64,000 nt of DNA from CAYLPU01 sp964385635. Lineage in GTDB: Bacteria; Chloroflexota; Anaerolineae; B4-G1. Shown here piece after piece: positions 6,995-14,143 of the stretch. The stretch spans positions 1 to 64,000 of the forward strand of contig CAYLPU010000003.1 of assembly GCA_964385635.1 (NCBI GenBank), given 5' to 3'. The notes beneath the pieces were generated by a model. It saw nothing but the letters and a program-made list of their open reading frames with translations. It was not told the DNA's origin and did not search any database. The stretch's first letter is position 1; each line of letters begins with the position of its first letter. The translations under genes and the position numbers were made by a program.

Positions 6995-7027
6995 AACAGG
7001 CATCTTGTCCATTCCTGGCGGTTAAGC
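6995..7027 (+). repeat. Right half of an attC (GTTAAGC core)
   Basis: GTTAAGC at 7021-7027 matches the R' consensus exactly, with a GC arm (CATTCCTGGCG) in front of it. Its arm does not pair with the left half at 5384-5401. The two halves probably came from different sites, which implies loss of cassettes between two intron insertions. Confidence 0.4.
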
Positions 7028-7078
7028 ACAGAAACGGACTTTATCTTGTTCTACAAACTTGTTGTCAAGGAGGTTGTC

Positions 7079-7876
7079 GTGAAAAGCGTCGTGATCACTG
7101 GTAGTACGCGGGGGATTGGCTATGGCCTCGCCGATTCGTTTCTCGCCTTGGGTTGTGTCGTCACAGTCAGTGGGCGGAGTTCGACAAGTGTAAAAAAGGC
7201 CGTAACACAACTATCATCGGGGCATCAGGCAGATAGTGTGTTGGGGCATCCCTGCGACGTGACTCGGTTCGAGCAGGTGCAAGGGCTGTGGGATGAGGCA
7301 CAGAGCCATTTCGGCACAGTAGACATCTGGGTGAATAATGCCGGGATTGGTCATCCACAACTTCAATTCTGGACACAGTCGTCGGAGGAGATAAGGGCGG
7401 TGGTGGAAACCAACATTGTGGGGACGATGTACGGCGCAAGGGTGGCTTTGCGAGGTATGCTAGAACAGGGTTTTGGGAGTCTCTACAACATGGAGGGCCT
7501 GGGCAGTGATAATCGCAGGGTGAGAGGGTTGACGCTGTACGGGAGTACGAAAAGCTGTATACGGTATCTGACGGACGCATTGGCAGAAGAGGTGCGAGGA
7601 ACAGGAGTGATAGTGGGAGCGTTCAGCCCGGGGATGGTTGTTACCGAGTTCCTGACAGGGCGGTTTGAGGAAGGGTCGGAGGATTGGAAACAGGCGCAGC
7701 GCATATTCAACATTTTGGCGGATCGGGTTGAAACGGTCACGCCTTGGTTGGCGGAAAAGGCGCAGACGAACAAGAAGAACGGGGCACGTTTTAACTGGAT
7801 GACGAGAGGCAAAGTGATAAGTCGTTTCCTTGCCGCGCCCTTTCGCAAGCGCGACTTGTTTGAGGGATTGGGATGA
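7079..7876 (+). CDS. Short-chain dehydrogenase, NYC1/NOL-like, cassette gene
   Basis: This 265-aa protein is a classical SDR. The cofactor motif TGSTRGIG is at residues 8-15, NNAG near 89-92, and the catalytic Tyr and Lys are in YGSTK. The stretch YNMEGLGSDNRR..LTLYGSTK..FSPGMVVTE resembles the chlorophyll b reductase (NYC1/NOL) branch, in which NMDG-G-GS replaces the usual Ser context. That does not imply chlorophyll metabolism here; a related NAD(P)H-dependent carbonyl reduction is likely. GTG 7079 is chosen as start, five bases after AAGGAGG. An earlier TTG at 7046 lacks such a site. The gene fills the cassette between GTTAAGC (7021) and the attC at 7891. Confidence 0.7.
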   Translation: MKSVVITGSTRGIGYGLADSFLALGCVVTVSGRSSTSVKKAVTQLSSGHQADSVLGHPCDVTRFEQVQGLWDEAQSHFGTVDIWVNNAGIGHPQLQFWTQSSEEIRAVVETNIVGTMYGARVALRGMLEQGFGSLYNMEGLGSDNRRVRGLTLYGSTKSCIRYLTDALAEEVRGTGVIVGAFSPGMVVTEFLTGRFEEGSEDWKQAQRIFNILADRVETVTPWLAEKAQTNKKNGARFNWMTRGKVISRFLAAPFRKRDLFEGLG

Positions 7877-7890
7877 GGAAGATAGTGCGC

Positions 7891-8024
7891 GCCTAACAAG
7901 CGCATGAAGCCGACCACGCTATCGTGTCGCTTTTTGAGGTTTCTTTCGCTTTTGTGGCATTTCATATCAAGTTTGGTCTCACTGCGAAAGCCGCGTGGCG
8001 GCTTATGCGCCATCCGTTATGCGG
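7891..8024 (+). repeat. Integron attC site, last of the array
   Basis: GCCTAAC (7891-7897) and GTTATGC (8016-8022) are canonical cores. The arms are GCGCAT-G-AAGCCG (7900-7912) continuing into CCACG, and CGTGG-CGGCTT-ATGCGC (7994-8010). They pair perfectly except for the extrahelical G at 7906 and one A. The loop of about 75 bases is AT-rich. With 4003-4061 this is the best-supported attC. No further site is seen to the right, so the array appears to end here. Confidence 0.8.
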
Positions 8025-8132
8025 CGCGTTGAATAGCAACTGAAATGACAAACTGGGCAGAAAGGATGTGTTCAAGTCAAGGCGGAGGTTGAGTCGGAGC
8101 AAATACCCCTTGAACAAAGGTCAGGAGGGAAC

Positions 8133-8459
8133 ATGAAAGTCAGGCTGTTTCTCATACTGGCTGCACTGTTCTGTTCATGCGTGTCAGGCTGCACAAGAGT
8201 ACGGTACATGAAGGAAGTCTCCCAAGTCTCATACACCGAGGAATCGGGGACGATCCTGCCGGAAGTGCAGTTGTACGAGCAAATCGTCATCACCAGGAAC
8301 AAAGTGACGTTGACCAGAAACGGCAAAACAGCAGATACAGAGGTCAATGAGGGGACCTGGGAATTCGAGGTTGATGAGCAAGAGGTGGTGGACGCTGGCT
8401 ACGAAAAGGCGATTGAGATCGCCAAAGCGCGTGGGATCAAAATTCCCATGCTAAAATGA
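8133..8459 (+). CDS. Small lipoprotein
   Basis: This 108-aa protein starts at ATG 8133 behind AGGAGGG. MKVRLFLILAALFCSCVSGC is a lipoprotein signal with lipobox CVSGC, giving Cys20 as the anchored residue. The mature part has a beta-strand pattern (QLYEQIVITRNKVTLTRNGK) and a final helix (EVVDAGYEKAIEIAKARGI). No family is recognised. It ends 17 bases before the DUF169 gene and probably heads that operon. It lies just right of the last attC and may be the first gene outside the cassette array. Confidence 0.6.
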   Translation: MKVRLFLILAALFCSCVSGCTRVRYMKEVSQVSYTEESGTILPEVQLYEQIVITRNKVTLTRNGKTADTEVNEGTWEFEVDEQEVVDAGYEKAIEIAKARGIKIPMLK

Positions 8460-8476
8460 AACAAGGAGGTAATACA

Positions 8477-9262
8477 ATGGTAGAGTTGAGCGTCTATTGT
8501 GGGTACGGGGAGGAACTTGAGAGGCGGCTGCGACTAAAAACGTTCCCTGTGGCAGTGAAACTGCTGGAACAAGAATCAGACATTCCCCAAGGCGCGATGC
8601 GACCTCTCGAGGATTTCGGCTATCACCTGTCTCTTTGTCAGGCGTTTCAGCTTTCACGTCGTGAGGGCCAGGCAATGGCCATGCTGAAAGAAGACATGTG
8701 GTGCTTCGAACCGGTCGTCGGTTACGGACTTGCAGAGCCGCCAGAGTATTTCTTACAGGGACATAACCGCTACCCGAACGACGTAGCGACTCTGGAAGCG
8801 GGCAGTCATTATGCTCGTGAGTTCCCTCGTTTGGAAGTCGGCAAGTACGTCGGTGTGGTGTCGGCGCCGCTAAAAACGACCAACTTTGAACCCGATCTGA
8901 TCATGATCTACGTTGATTCGGCACAGCTAAGCCTGCTGCTCCTGGGAAGGGAGTACAAAGAGGGCTACAACCTCAAGTGCGCGCTGTCCGGCCACGCGGC
9001 GTGCGTCTATGCCGTGGTACCCGCCGTGCAGAGCGGGGAGTGTCAAGTTGCGGTGCCGTGTCGTGGCGACCGCTACCGTGCGATGGCTGGAGATGATGAA
9101 ATGATCTTCACCGTCCCCCGGCAGAGGCTGGAGGACTTGATGGCTGGACTCAGGCACGTCAACTCGACTGGTTCCCAGCTTCCCAATGGCTATTCGTTCC
9201 AGCCTGAGTATCCTCTGTCCGAGAGCTATGAAAAGATAGCTCAAATGATCGACTACCTCTAA
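8477..9262 (+). CDS. DUF169 family protein
   Basis: This 261-aa protein belongs to the DUF169 family (often annotated 'uncharacterised, ArCR'), found in archaea and anaerobic bacteria. Typical family features are the early PVAVKLL motif (residues 25-31), the Cys in SLCQAFQLSRREG, and the C-terminal DEMIFTVPRQRLEDLM segment. Ser and Cys positions recur in the centre (KCALSGHAACVYAVVP). The start is ATG 8477 after AAGGAGG; an ATG at 8456 lies before that site. The role is unknown. Its operon with an amino acid racemase gives a hint of amino-acid or cofactor chemistry but no proof. Confidence 0.7.
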   Translation: MVELSVYCGYGEELERRLRLKTFPVAVKLLEQESDIPQGAMRPLEDFGYHLSLCQAFQLSRREGQAMAMLKEDMWCFEPVVGYGLAEPPEYFLQGHNRYPNDVATLEAGSHYAREFPRLEVGKYVGVVSAPLKTTNFEPDLIMIYVDSAQLSLLLLGREYKEGYNLKCALSGHAACVYAVVPAVQSGECQVAVPCRGDRYRAMAGDDEMIFTVPRQRLEDLMAGLRHVNSTGSQLPNGYSFQPEYPLSESYEKIAQMIDYL

Positions 9263-9275
9263 GGAGACCTGGGAT

Positions 9276-9530
9276 GTGAACAACAAGTTGTCTGAGCGAC
9301 AAACTGCCGACGACGAGATGTTACCTGAGTACGACTTTTCTGGTGGCGTGCGTGGTAAACACTATCAGGCGTACCAGCGTGGTTATCAAGTCATCATCCA
9401 CAAGATGGATGGGACGACTGAGGTACGGGACTTTGCACTGCCGGAGGGAACCGTTGTCCTTGACCCTGATATCCGCGCGCATTTCCCGGATTCGGAGGCA
9501 GTCAATCGCACACTACGGGGATTGGCTTAA
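9276..9530 (+). CDS. Small 'YDFSGGVRGK' protein, antitoxin-like
   Basis: This 84-aa protein has a GTG start at 9276 behind AAGGAG. The motif EYDFSGGVRGKHYQ (residues 18-31), followed by a C-terminal stretch VVLDPDIRAHFPDSEAVNRTLRGL, is characteristic of a family of small proteins in cyanobacteria and Chloroflexota. These usually lie next to a toxin-like partner and have been regarded as antitoxins. No toxin gene is adjacent here: the neighbours are DUF169 and a racemase. It could be an orphan antitoxin or have another regulatory role. Confidence 0.55.
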   Translation: MNNKLSERQTADDEMLPEYDFSGGVRGKHYQAYQRGYQVIIHKMDGTTEVRDFALPEGTVVLDPDIRAHFPDSEAVNRTLRGLA

Positions 9531-9543
9531 AGGAGGGCATTCG

Positions 9544-10236
9544 ATGTCAAAGAGGATTGGCATTCTGGGTGGTATGAGCCCGGAGTCGACGGCAGAGTAC
9601 TATGAGTACATTACCCGCACCTACACCGAGCGCTTTGGCGACTATGGCTACCCCGAAATCGTCATCTACAGCGTCAGCTTTCAGCCCTACGTGGATTGGC
9701 CTAAGGAGGACCGCTGGGATCTGGTTGCGCAAGGTCTGAGCGAGGCCGCTGGAAGGCTGGAGGCAGCAGGGGCCGACTTTATTGTCATCGCCACCAACAC
9801 CATGCATCTGGTCTTTGACCAGGTACAGGCCAGCGTTAACGTGCCTATGCTGAGCCTGCTTGATGCTGTCGGCGAGGCCATTCTGTCGCGGGGGATGAAG
9901 ACGGTGGGGTTGCTCGGCACCAAGTTCGTGATGGAGAAGACCTTCTACCAGGATGCCCTGGCCCGGAAAGGTATCACTGTCCTGGTGCCCGACGCCAGCG
10001 ACCGCGAGTATGTGAATGATGTCATTTACAACGAACTGGTTGCAGGCCGGATTCTCGATGAATCGCGGGCCGGGTTCGTAACGATCATCGAGAGGCTGGC
10101 AGCACGCGGTGCTGAGGGAGTCATCCTGGGTTGCACCGAAATCCCTCTGCTGGTCAGTGAGGCGGATGTAGGGATACCGCTGTTTGACACGACGACTATT
10201 CACGCTGAGGCGGCCCTGAACTACGCTCTGGCGTAA
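9544..10236 (+). CDS. Aspartate/glutamate racemase family protein
   Basis: This 230-aa protein is of the Asp/Glu racemase superfamily, close to the YgeA-type. GILGGMSPESTAEYY (residues 5-19) and the catalytic loops ATNTMH (about 83-88) and LGCTEIP (about 197-203) are clear. The first loop carries Thr instead of Cys, leaving the Thr/Cys pair known from E. coli YgeA-like L-Asp/Glu-preferring racemases, so activity may be one-directional or different. The start is ATG 9544 after AAGGAGG. It follows the small protein by 13 bases in the DUF169 operon. Confidence 0.8.
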   Translation: MSKRIGILGGMSPESTAEYYEYITRTYTERFGDYGYPEIVIYSVSFQPYVDWPKEDRWDLVAQGLSEAAGRLEAAGADFIVIATNTMHLVFDQVQASVNVPMLSLLDAVGEAILSRGMKTVGLLGTKFVMEKTFYQDALARKGITVLVPDASDREYVNDVIYNELVAGRILDESRAGFVTIIERLAARGAEGVILGCTEIPLLVSEADVGIPLFDTTTIHAEAALNYALA

Positions 10237-10277
10237 AAGCAGTGATCGGGCTTGCTGTGTCGGAAGGAGGCCATAAG

Positions 10278-10562
10278 GTGACCACGACTGTCATTCAGAT
10301 TGGGCGGGTGATCCCCACGCCGGGCTATACGCACGGCTCCGTCTCGGTGTTCCTGGACAGCGGCGAGGCCATCGTCGGCGATTTGGTGATGGGCAAACTG
10401 ATGGGCCTGCTCCCCAGGCCAGGGCCGCCTATCGTCGCCTGGGACCTGGAGCGCAATTTGGAGAGCGTTCGTCAGTTGGTGGCCCTTTCACCTCGCGTTG
10501 TCTATGTCGGCCACGGGGGGCCATTCGAGGATTTGTCCAGTTGGAGGTGGACCTCCTACTGA
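10278..10562 (+). pseudogene. C-terminal fragment of a metallo-beta-lactamase-fold hydrolase
   Basis: Ninety-four codons remain, with a GTG at 10278 behind AAGGAGG. The segment RVIPTPGYTHGSVSVFLDSG..AIVGDLVMG is the second half of an MBL-fold protein, and VYVGHGGPF contains the last metal-ligand His. The HxHxDH motif and the whole first half are absent. The end overlaps the next fragment in another frame. It is probably a broken gene. Confidence 0.6.
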
Positions 10563-10900
10563 GTGGTGAGGTAGGCCACGTCTCGCCGGATGAGGCCCCC
10601 GCGCTATTTTTCGCCCAGCATTACGCCGAGAGCGGCGACCACCCCGACCCAGAGATGGTACAGAGACTGGAGGAGACCTACGGTCAGGAGGAAGCACAGG
10701 GTATTCTCGCTCACATCCGCATGATCACCTTTGGCGACCTGTCCGGCAACACTTTCGATGCCCTACTCAGCCGCCTGCGTGGACGTCCGGCCGAGGGAAG
10801 CAGCCTGGGAAGCGAATTGGCAACACTGGTCTTGTTGGTGCTGGGGACGCCTCTCCTGGCTCTGGGGATAGTTGTCAAGAGTGTCATCCACACGACCTGA
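10541..10900 (+). pseudogene. C-terminal fragment of a carboxymuconolactone-decarboxylase/AhpD-like protein
   Basis: The readable part begins around EAPALFFAQHYAESGD and continues DPEMVQRLEETYG..AHIRMITFGDLSGNTFDALLSR, a pattern seen at the C-terminal side of CMD-like proteins, then a C-terminal TM (LATLVLLVLGTPLLALGIVV). The catalytic CxxC helix expected upstream is missing, and the first ~15 residues are just the neighbouring frame. Two truncated genes back to back suggest one deletion that joined them. The family call is tentative. Confidence 0.4.
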
Positions 10901-11116
10901 ACGGATACGGGGATGTTGCGACGAGAATCTTGATTCACGGCGCTTGGGTCTGCGGCTGGGTCATCGTCGGGTCTGAGGGGGAAGGTGACGATACGGCACT
11001 GGAGCATTCCGAACGACAGACGCACGGAGCCGAGTGCGAGGCCTATTGTGCGCGGACCAGGCGGAACCTGCCCCGAATCAGGCTGTCCGAGAAGGAGTAG
11101 GCGGAGGAGAATGGAC

Positions 11117-12031
11117 ATGAGAAGCGTTTACGAAGACTTCTCAGCAGAACTTGACTCCCACTGGCACCGCTACGTCGCGGGCACGGGCGTGCTGGATCCC
11201 ACCGGCTCTACTCTCCGCTTCGTCATTGCTGATGCCACCTCCCGGAAGGTAGGGGCGACGTATCCTCGTAACCAACAAGCGCAAAACGTAGCATCACGGG
11301 TGCAAAGGGAGTGTTCGTCCTATTCACCCCGTCGTGGGATGCGTCGCCTCTACTCCGACGCCCAAATTGATGACTACCAGGGGTTGCCCCGCCGCCGCTT
11401 TCTCTGGCGTCCGCCGTTGAGATTGACTGTGCAGGCCCGTTTCTCTCACCCGGCCGGGGATGGTTCAGCGGGGCTCACCACAGGACTGCGCGGCACGGCC
11501 GGCTTCGGCTTCTGGAACGATCCTTTCCTGATGACCGGAGCGCGGATGCCGGCTCTCCCACGCGCGGTCTGGTTCTTCTACGGCTCGCCCCCCTCAAACA
11601 TGAAACTGGATCTACATACACCAGGCCATGGCTGGAAGGCAGCCACGATAGACACTCTGCGCCCTGCCACTCTTTTACTGGCCCCCCTTGCGCCCCTGGC
11701 GGTGCTCTTGATGAACCTCCGCCCCCTCTACCGCGCCCTGTGGCCCCCCATCCAGCGAGCGCTGAACGTGCGGGAGGCCGTGGTTCAGGTGGACATGACT
11801 GGATGGCACACTTATGTCCTGGAGTGGGGTGTGGAGCGAGCGTGCTTCAGCGTGGACGGGGTGACAGTGTTGGAGGATGCCCCCTCCCCCCGGGGACCGC
11901 TGGGCTTCGTAATGTGGTTGGATAACCAGTACATGGTGGTCACGCCGCGGGGGCGGCTGGGTTGGGGTCTGCTGGATGTGCCGGAACGCCAATGGATGGA
12001 GGTGGATCGGCTGGCGATTGAGCCACTGTAA
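11117..12031 (+). CDS. ConA-like/LamG-type domain protein with in-frame insertion
   Basis: The protein is 304 aa from ATG 11117, which has GGAGGAGA seven bases upstream. The pattern YEDFSAELDSHWHRYVAG near the start, FSHP..GSAGLTTGLRGTAGFGFWNDPF in the middle, and W-H-TYVLEWGVERACFSVDG..VLED near residues 230-255 resembles concanavalin-A-like glucanase folds (GH16/DUF1961-type). Catalytic Glu residues cannot be assigned with confidence. A hydrophobic stretch (LLLAPLAPLAVLLMNL) lies near 190-205. Residues about 45-79 come from a 105-bp inserted repeat (11249-11353) that keeps the frame. Without it the text would read straight from DATS to YSDAQIDDY. Confidence 0.55.
   Translation: MRSVYEDFSAELDSHWHRYVAGTGVLDPTGSTLRFVIADATSRKVGATYPRNQQAQNVASRVQRECSSYSPRRGMRRLYSDAQIDDYQGLPRRRFLWRPPLRLTVQARFSHPAGDGSAGLTTGLRGTAGFGFWNDPFLMTGARMPALPRAVWFFYGSPPSNMKLDLHTPGHGWKAATIDTLRPATLLLAPLAPLAVLLMNLRPLYRALWPPIQRALNVREAVVQVDMTGWHTYVLEWGVERACFSVDGVTVLEDAPSPRGPLGFVMWLDNQYMVVTPRGRLGWGLLDVPERQWMEVDRLAIEPL
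11249..11353 (+). repeat. 105-bp mini-element with inverted ends, inserted in frame
   Basis: The left end GTAGGGGCGACGTATCC and right end GGGATGCGTCGCCTCTAC are inverted repeats of each other with two mismatches over about 17 bases. The length is 35 codons exactly and contains no stop in the host frame. A related but shorter word (TAGGAGGGCGATCGCC..GCGCCCCTAC) lies downstream of pheT at 48361-48387. It looks like a small non-autonomous element of the 'GTAGGGGCG' type. Confidence 0.6.
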
Positions 12032-12080
12032 GACACCAACGTCATCCCATACTTGCGCTGTAATATGCGGCAGGACAAAT

Positions 12081-12124
12081 AGCACACGGATACGCACAGA
12101 TGAAACAGGTTCTCACGGATTTTT
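12081..12124 (+). repeat. Short-period degenerate repeat (CACGGAT/CGCACAGAT words)
   Basis: Words CACGGATACGCACAGATGAA and TCTCACGGATTTTT repeat the theme also seen at 61021-61100. It lies in the gap between the ConA-like gene and the trmB promoter. Confidence 0.4.
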
Positions 12125-12137
12125 AAGGTTCTGGCAC

Positions 12138-12214
12138 TTGACAAGCCAGGTGAATCGGAGTATAATATAGCGTAGTTATTAATCTAACGCCTAAGTTATG
12201 ATACTAACGCCTAA
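12138..12214 (+). promoter_or_regulatory. Sigma-70 promoter with two direct repeats, trmB operon
   Basis: TTGACA (12138-12143) and TATAAT (12161-12166) are perfect consensus boxes 17 bases apart. CTAACGCCTAA occurs twice, at 12184-12194 and 12204-12214. The 20-base spacing puts both on the same DNA face just downstream of the start point. These are likely operator sites, possibly for the TrmB-like regulator itself. Confidence 0.7.
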
Positions 12215-12228
12215 AGGGCAGAGGGAAA

Positions 12229-13038
12229 ATGAACGGCGATCCCATTGACAAACTGGTGAAAATCGGCTTCTCGGAGTATGAGGCCAAGGCCTACGTAGCC
12301 CTGCTCAGGGAGAGCCCCGTCACGGGTTACCAACTGTCCAAGACCTCCAGCGTTCCTCGTTCCATGATCTACGAAGTCCTGGGCAAGCTCACTGCCCGTG
12401 GCGCGGCGATGACGCTGCGCAAAGGCGATTCTACTCAGTACGCGCCGGTTCCGGCGGACGAGTTTCTCGACCACCTCCGCCGCGAGCACGAGGAACTCAC
12501 TACCTCTCTCAAGGACGACCTGGTTACCCTCGCCTCGCCCGCCGACCTGGAATACGTCTGGAACATTGAGGGCCACGAGAATATCATAGCCAAGGCACAG
12601 GAAATGATCGGCCAGGCAAAGACAAGCATCTACCTGGCCCTCCTGCCGGTCACATTCCCGGCCTTGCGGCCCGCGCTGGAGGAAGCCATCGGGCGAGGGG
12701 GGCGGGTGATGCTCTATACTACGAGCGAACTCGATCTGCCAGGCGGTCGCGTTGTCGTCGCTCACGTGTCCGAGGAGACGCTGGGTCAGGCCAGGGGGCT
12801 GGGGCTGGTCCTGGTCATTGACGGGGAGAAGATGTTGATTGGCGAGTGGCTGACCGCGACCCAGGCGCGCGCTTCCTGGACCAACAGCCCCCTCCTCGTC
12901 TTCATCGCCGAGCATCACCTGCGGACAGACCTGTATCTCCCCCAAATCCTGGCCCTTTTGGGAGATCGAGCATTGGATCTTATCCAGGAGGAAGATCGGG
13001 AGTTATTCGCTCGTGCTTTGGAGAGTCGCATAGAATAA
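12229..13038 (+). CDS. TrmB family transcriptional regulator
   Basis: This 269-aa protein has an N-terminal winged helix of the TrmB type (residues 8-75: IGFSEYEAKAYVALL, YQLSKTSSVPRSMIYEVLGKL, then the wing). It continues with a coiled helix and the C-terminal effector domain (from about 105, with EGHENIIAKAQEMIGQAKTSIYLAL). Such proteins sense sugars or other small molecules. It is the first gene of a long + strand run (reductase-like, methyltransferases) and is likely autoregulated through the direct repeats upstream. Confidence 0.8.
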   Translation: MNGDPIDKLVKIGFSEYEAKAYVALLRESPVTGYQLSKTSSVPRSMIYEVLGKLTARGAAMTLRKGDSTQYAPVPADEFLDHLRREHEELTTSLKDDLVTLASPADLEYVWNIEGHENIIAKAQEMIGQAKTSIYLALLPVTFPALRPALEEAIGRGGRVMLYTTSELDLPGGRVVVAHVSEETLGQARGLGLVLVIDGEKMLIGEWLTATQARASWTNSPLLVFIAEHHLRTDLYLPQILALLGDRALDLIQEEDRELFARALESRIE

Positions 13039-13048
13039 GAAGACTATT

Positions 13049-14128
13049 ATGAAAATCCTGGTTTACGGCGCTGGGCCACTGGGCAGTCTGTTCGCTGCAC
13101 GGCTGCAAGAAGGCGGGCACGACGTTTCACTTTTGGCACGCGGGCAACGCCTGGCCGACCTGCGCGAATGCGGCATCGTACTCGTGGACACGCAAACTGG
13201 GCAGCAAACGGTGACGCGCGTCGACGTAGTCGAACGTCTAATTCCTGACGACGCTTACGATTTGGTGCTGGTCATCATGCGCAAGAACAGGACGCTGGAC
13301 ATATTGCCCATCCTGGCGGCCAACAAGCATACGCCCAACGTTCTGTTTCTGATGAACAACGGGGCCGGGCCAGGGGAATTGGTTGAGGCCCTGGGCTGTG
13401 AGCGGGTCTTGATTGGCTTTCCCAATTCCGCTGGATACCGCGAGGGGCACGTCGTCCACTGCTTGACGGGCACGGAGGACGACAAAGCCTTCGTCCCCTT
13501 CGGTGAGGTAGATGGCCGCATCACCGCCCGGACGCGGGAGGTTGCCCAGGCCCTCGAAAGCGCGCCTGGCTTTGGGGCCGAGATTCGCACCGATATGGAC
13601 ACCTGGCTCAAGTACCACGTAGCTCTGCTGATGCCCTCGTTGGCGCCGGCCCTCTACATGGCCGGAACGGACAACTACCGGATGGCGCGCACGCGCGACG
13701 CGATTGTACTCACCATCCGTGCCATCCGCGAGGGATTCAGGGTGCTGCGGGCGCTTGGCCTGCCCGTCACGCCATCCAAATTCAAGATATTCGAGTGGCT
13801 GCCGGAGCCGCTGCTGGTCGTTTTGCTGCAACGGTCACTGGCCGACGAAAGGATGGAAGTGGCGATGGTGAGACACGCCAACGCGGCCCGCGATGAGGTG
13901 CAACACCTGACCGACGAATTCCTGGCGTTGGCCCGCACCACGTCCGTGCCAACGCCAACGATTGACCGCCTGTATCCACACCTCGAGCCGGACACGCCGC
14001 TGATGCCGGACGGCAGCGCTGAGATACCACTGGATTGGCGCGGCGTGTGGATCGGGCTGGGCGCGTTGGTGGGCGTGTTGGCTGGACTGATCCTCGTCTT
14101 GAAGATGCTGCGGGGCAAGAGACACTGA
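13049..14128 (+). CDS. Ketopantoate-reductase-like (ApbA/PanE) protein with C-terminal TM
   Basis: This 359-aa protein begins with an N-terminal Rossmann motif (VYGAGPLGSLFAARLQEGGH, residues 5-24) and keeps the ApbA/PanE order of nucleotide domain then helical domain. FLMNNGAGPGELV corresponds to the substrate-adjacent loop, and DMDTWLKYHVALLMPS contains the Lys usual for the family. The C-terminus adds a membrane helix (WIGLGALVGVLAGLILVLKML, about 332-352) that ordinary PanE lacks. The context with methyltransferases, not pantothenate genes, argues for a different substrate, probably a lipid or other membrane-near 2-oxo acid. Confidence 0.7.
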   Translation: MKILVYGAGPLGSLFAARLQEGGHDVSLLARGQRLADLRECGIVLVDTQTGQQTVTRVDVVERLIPDDAYDLVLVIMRKNRTLDILPILAANKHTPNVLFLMNNGAGPGELVEALGCERVLIGFPNSAGYREGHVVHCLTGTEDDKAFVPFGEVDGRITARTREVAQALESAPGFGAEIRTDMDTWLKYHVALLMPSLAPALYMAGTDNYRMARTRDAIVLTIRAIREGFRVLRALGLPVTPSKFKIFEWLPEPLLVVLLQRSLADERMEVAMVRHANAARDEVQHLTDEFLALARTTSVPTPTIDRLYPHLEPDTPLMPDGSAEIPLDWRGVWIGLGALVGVLAGLILVLKMLRGKRH

Positions 14129-14143
14129 AAAAGGGAGTGTGCC

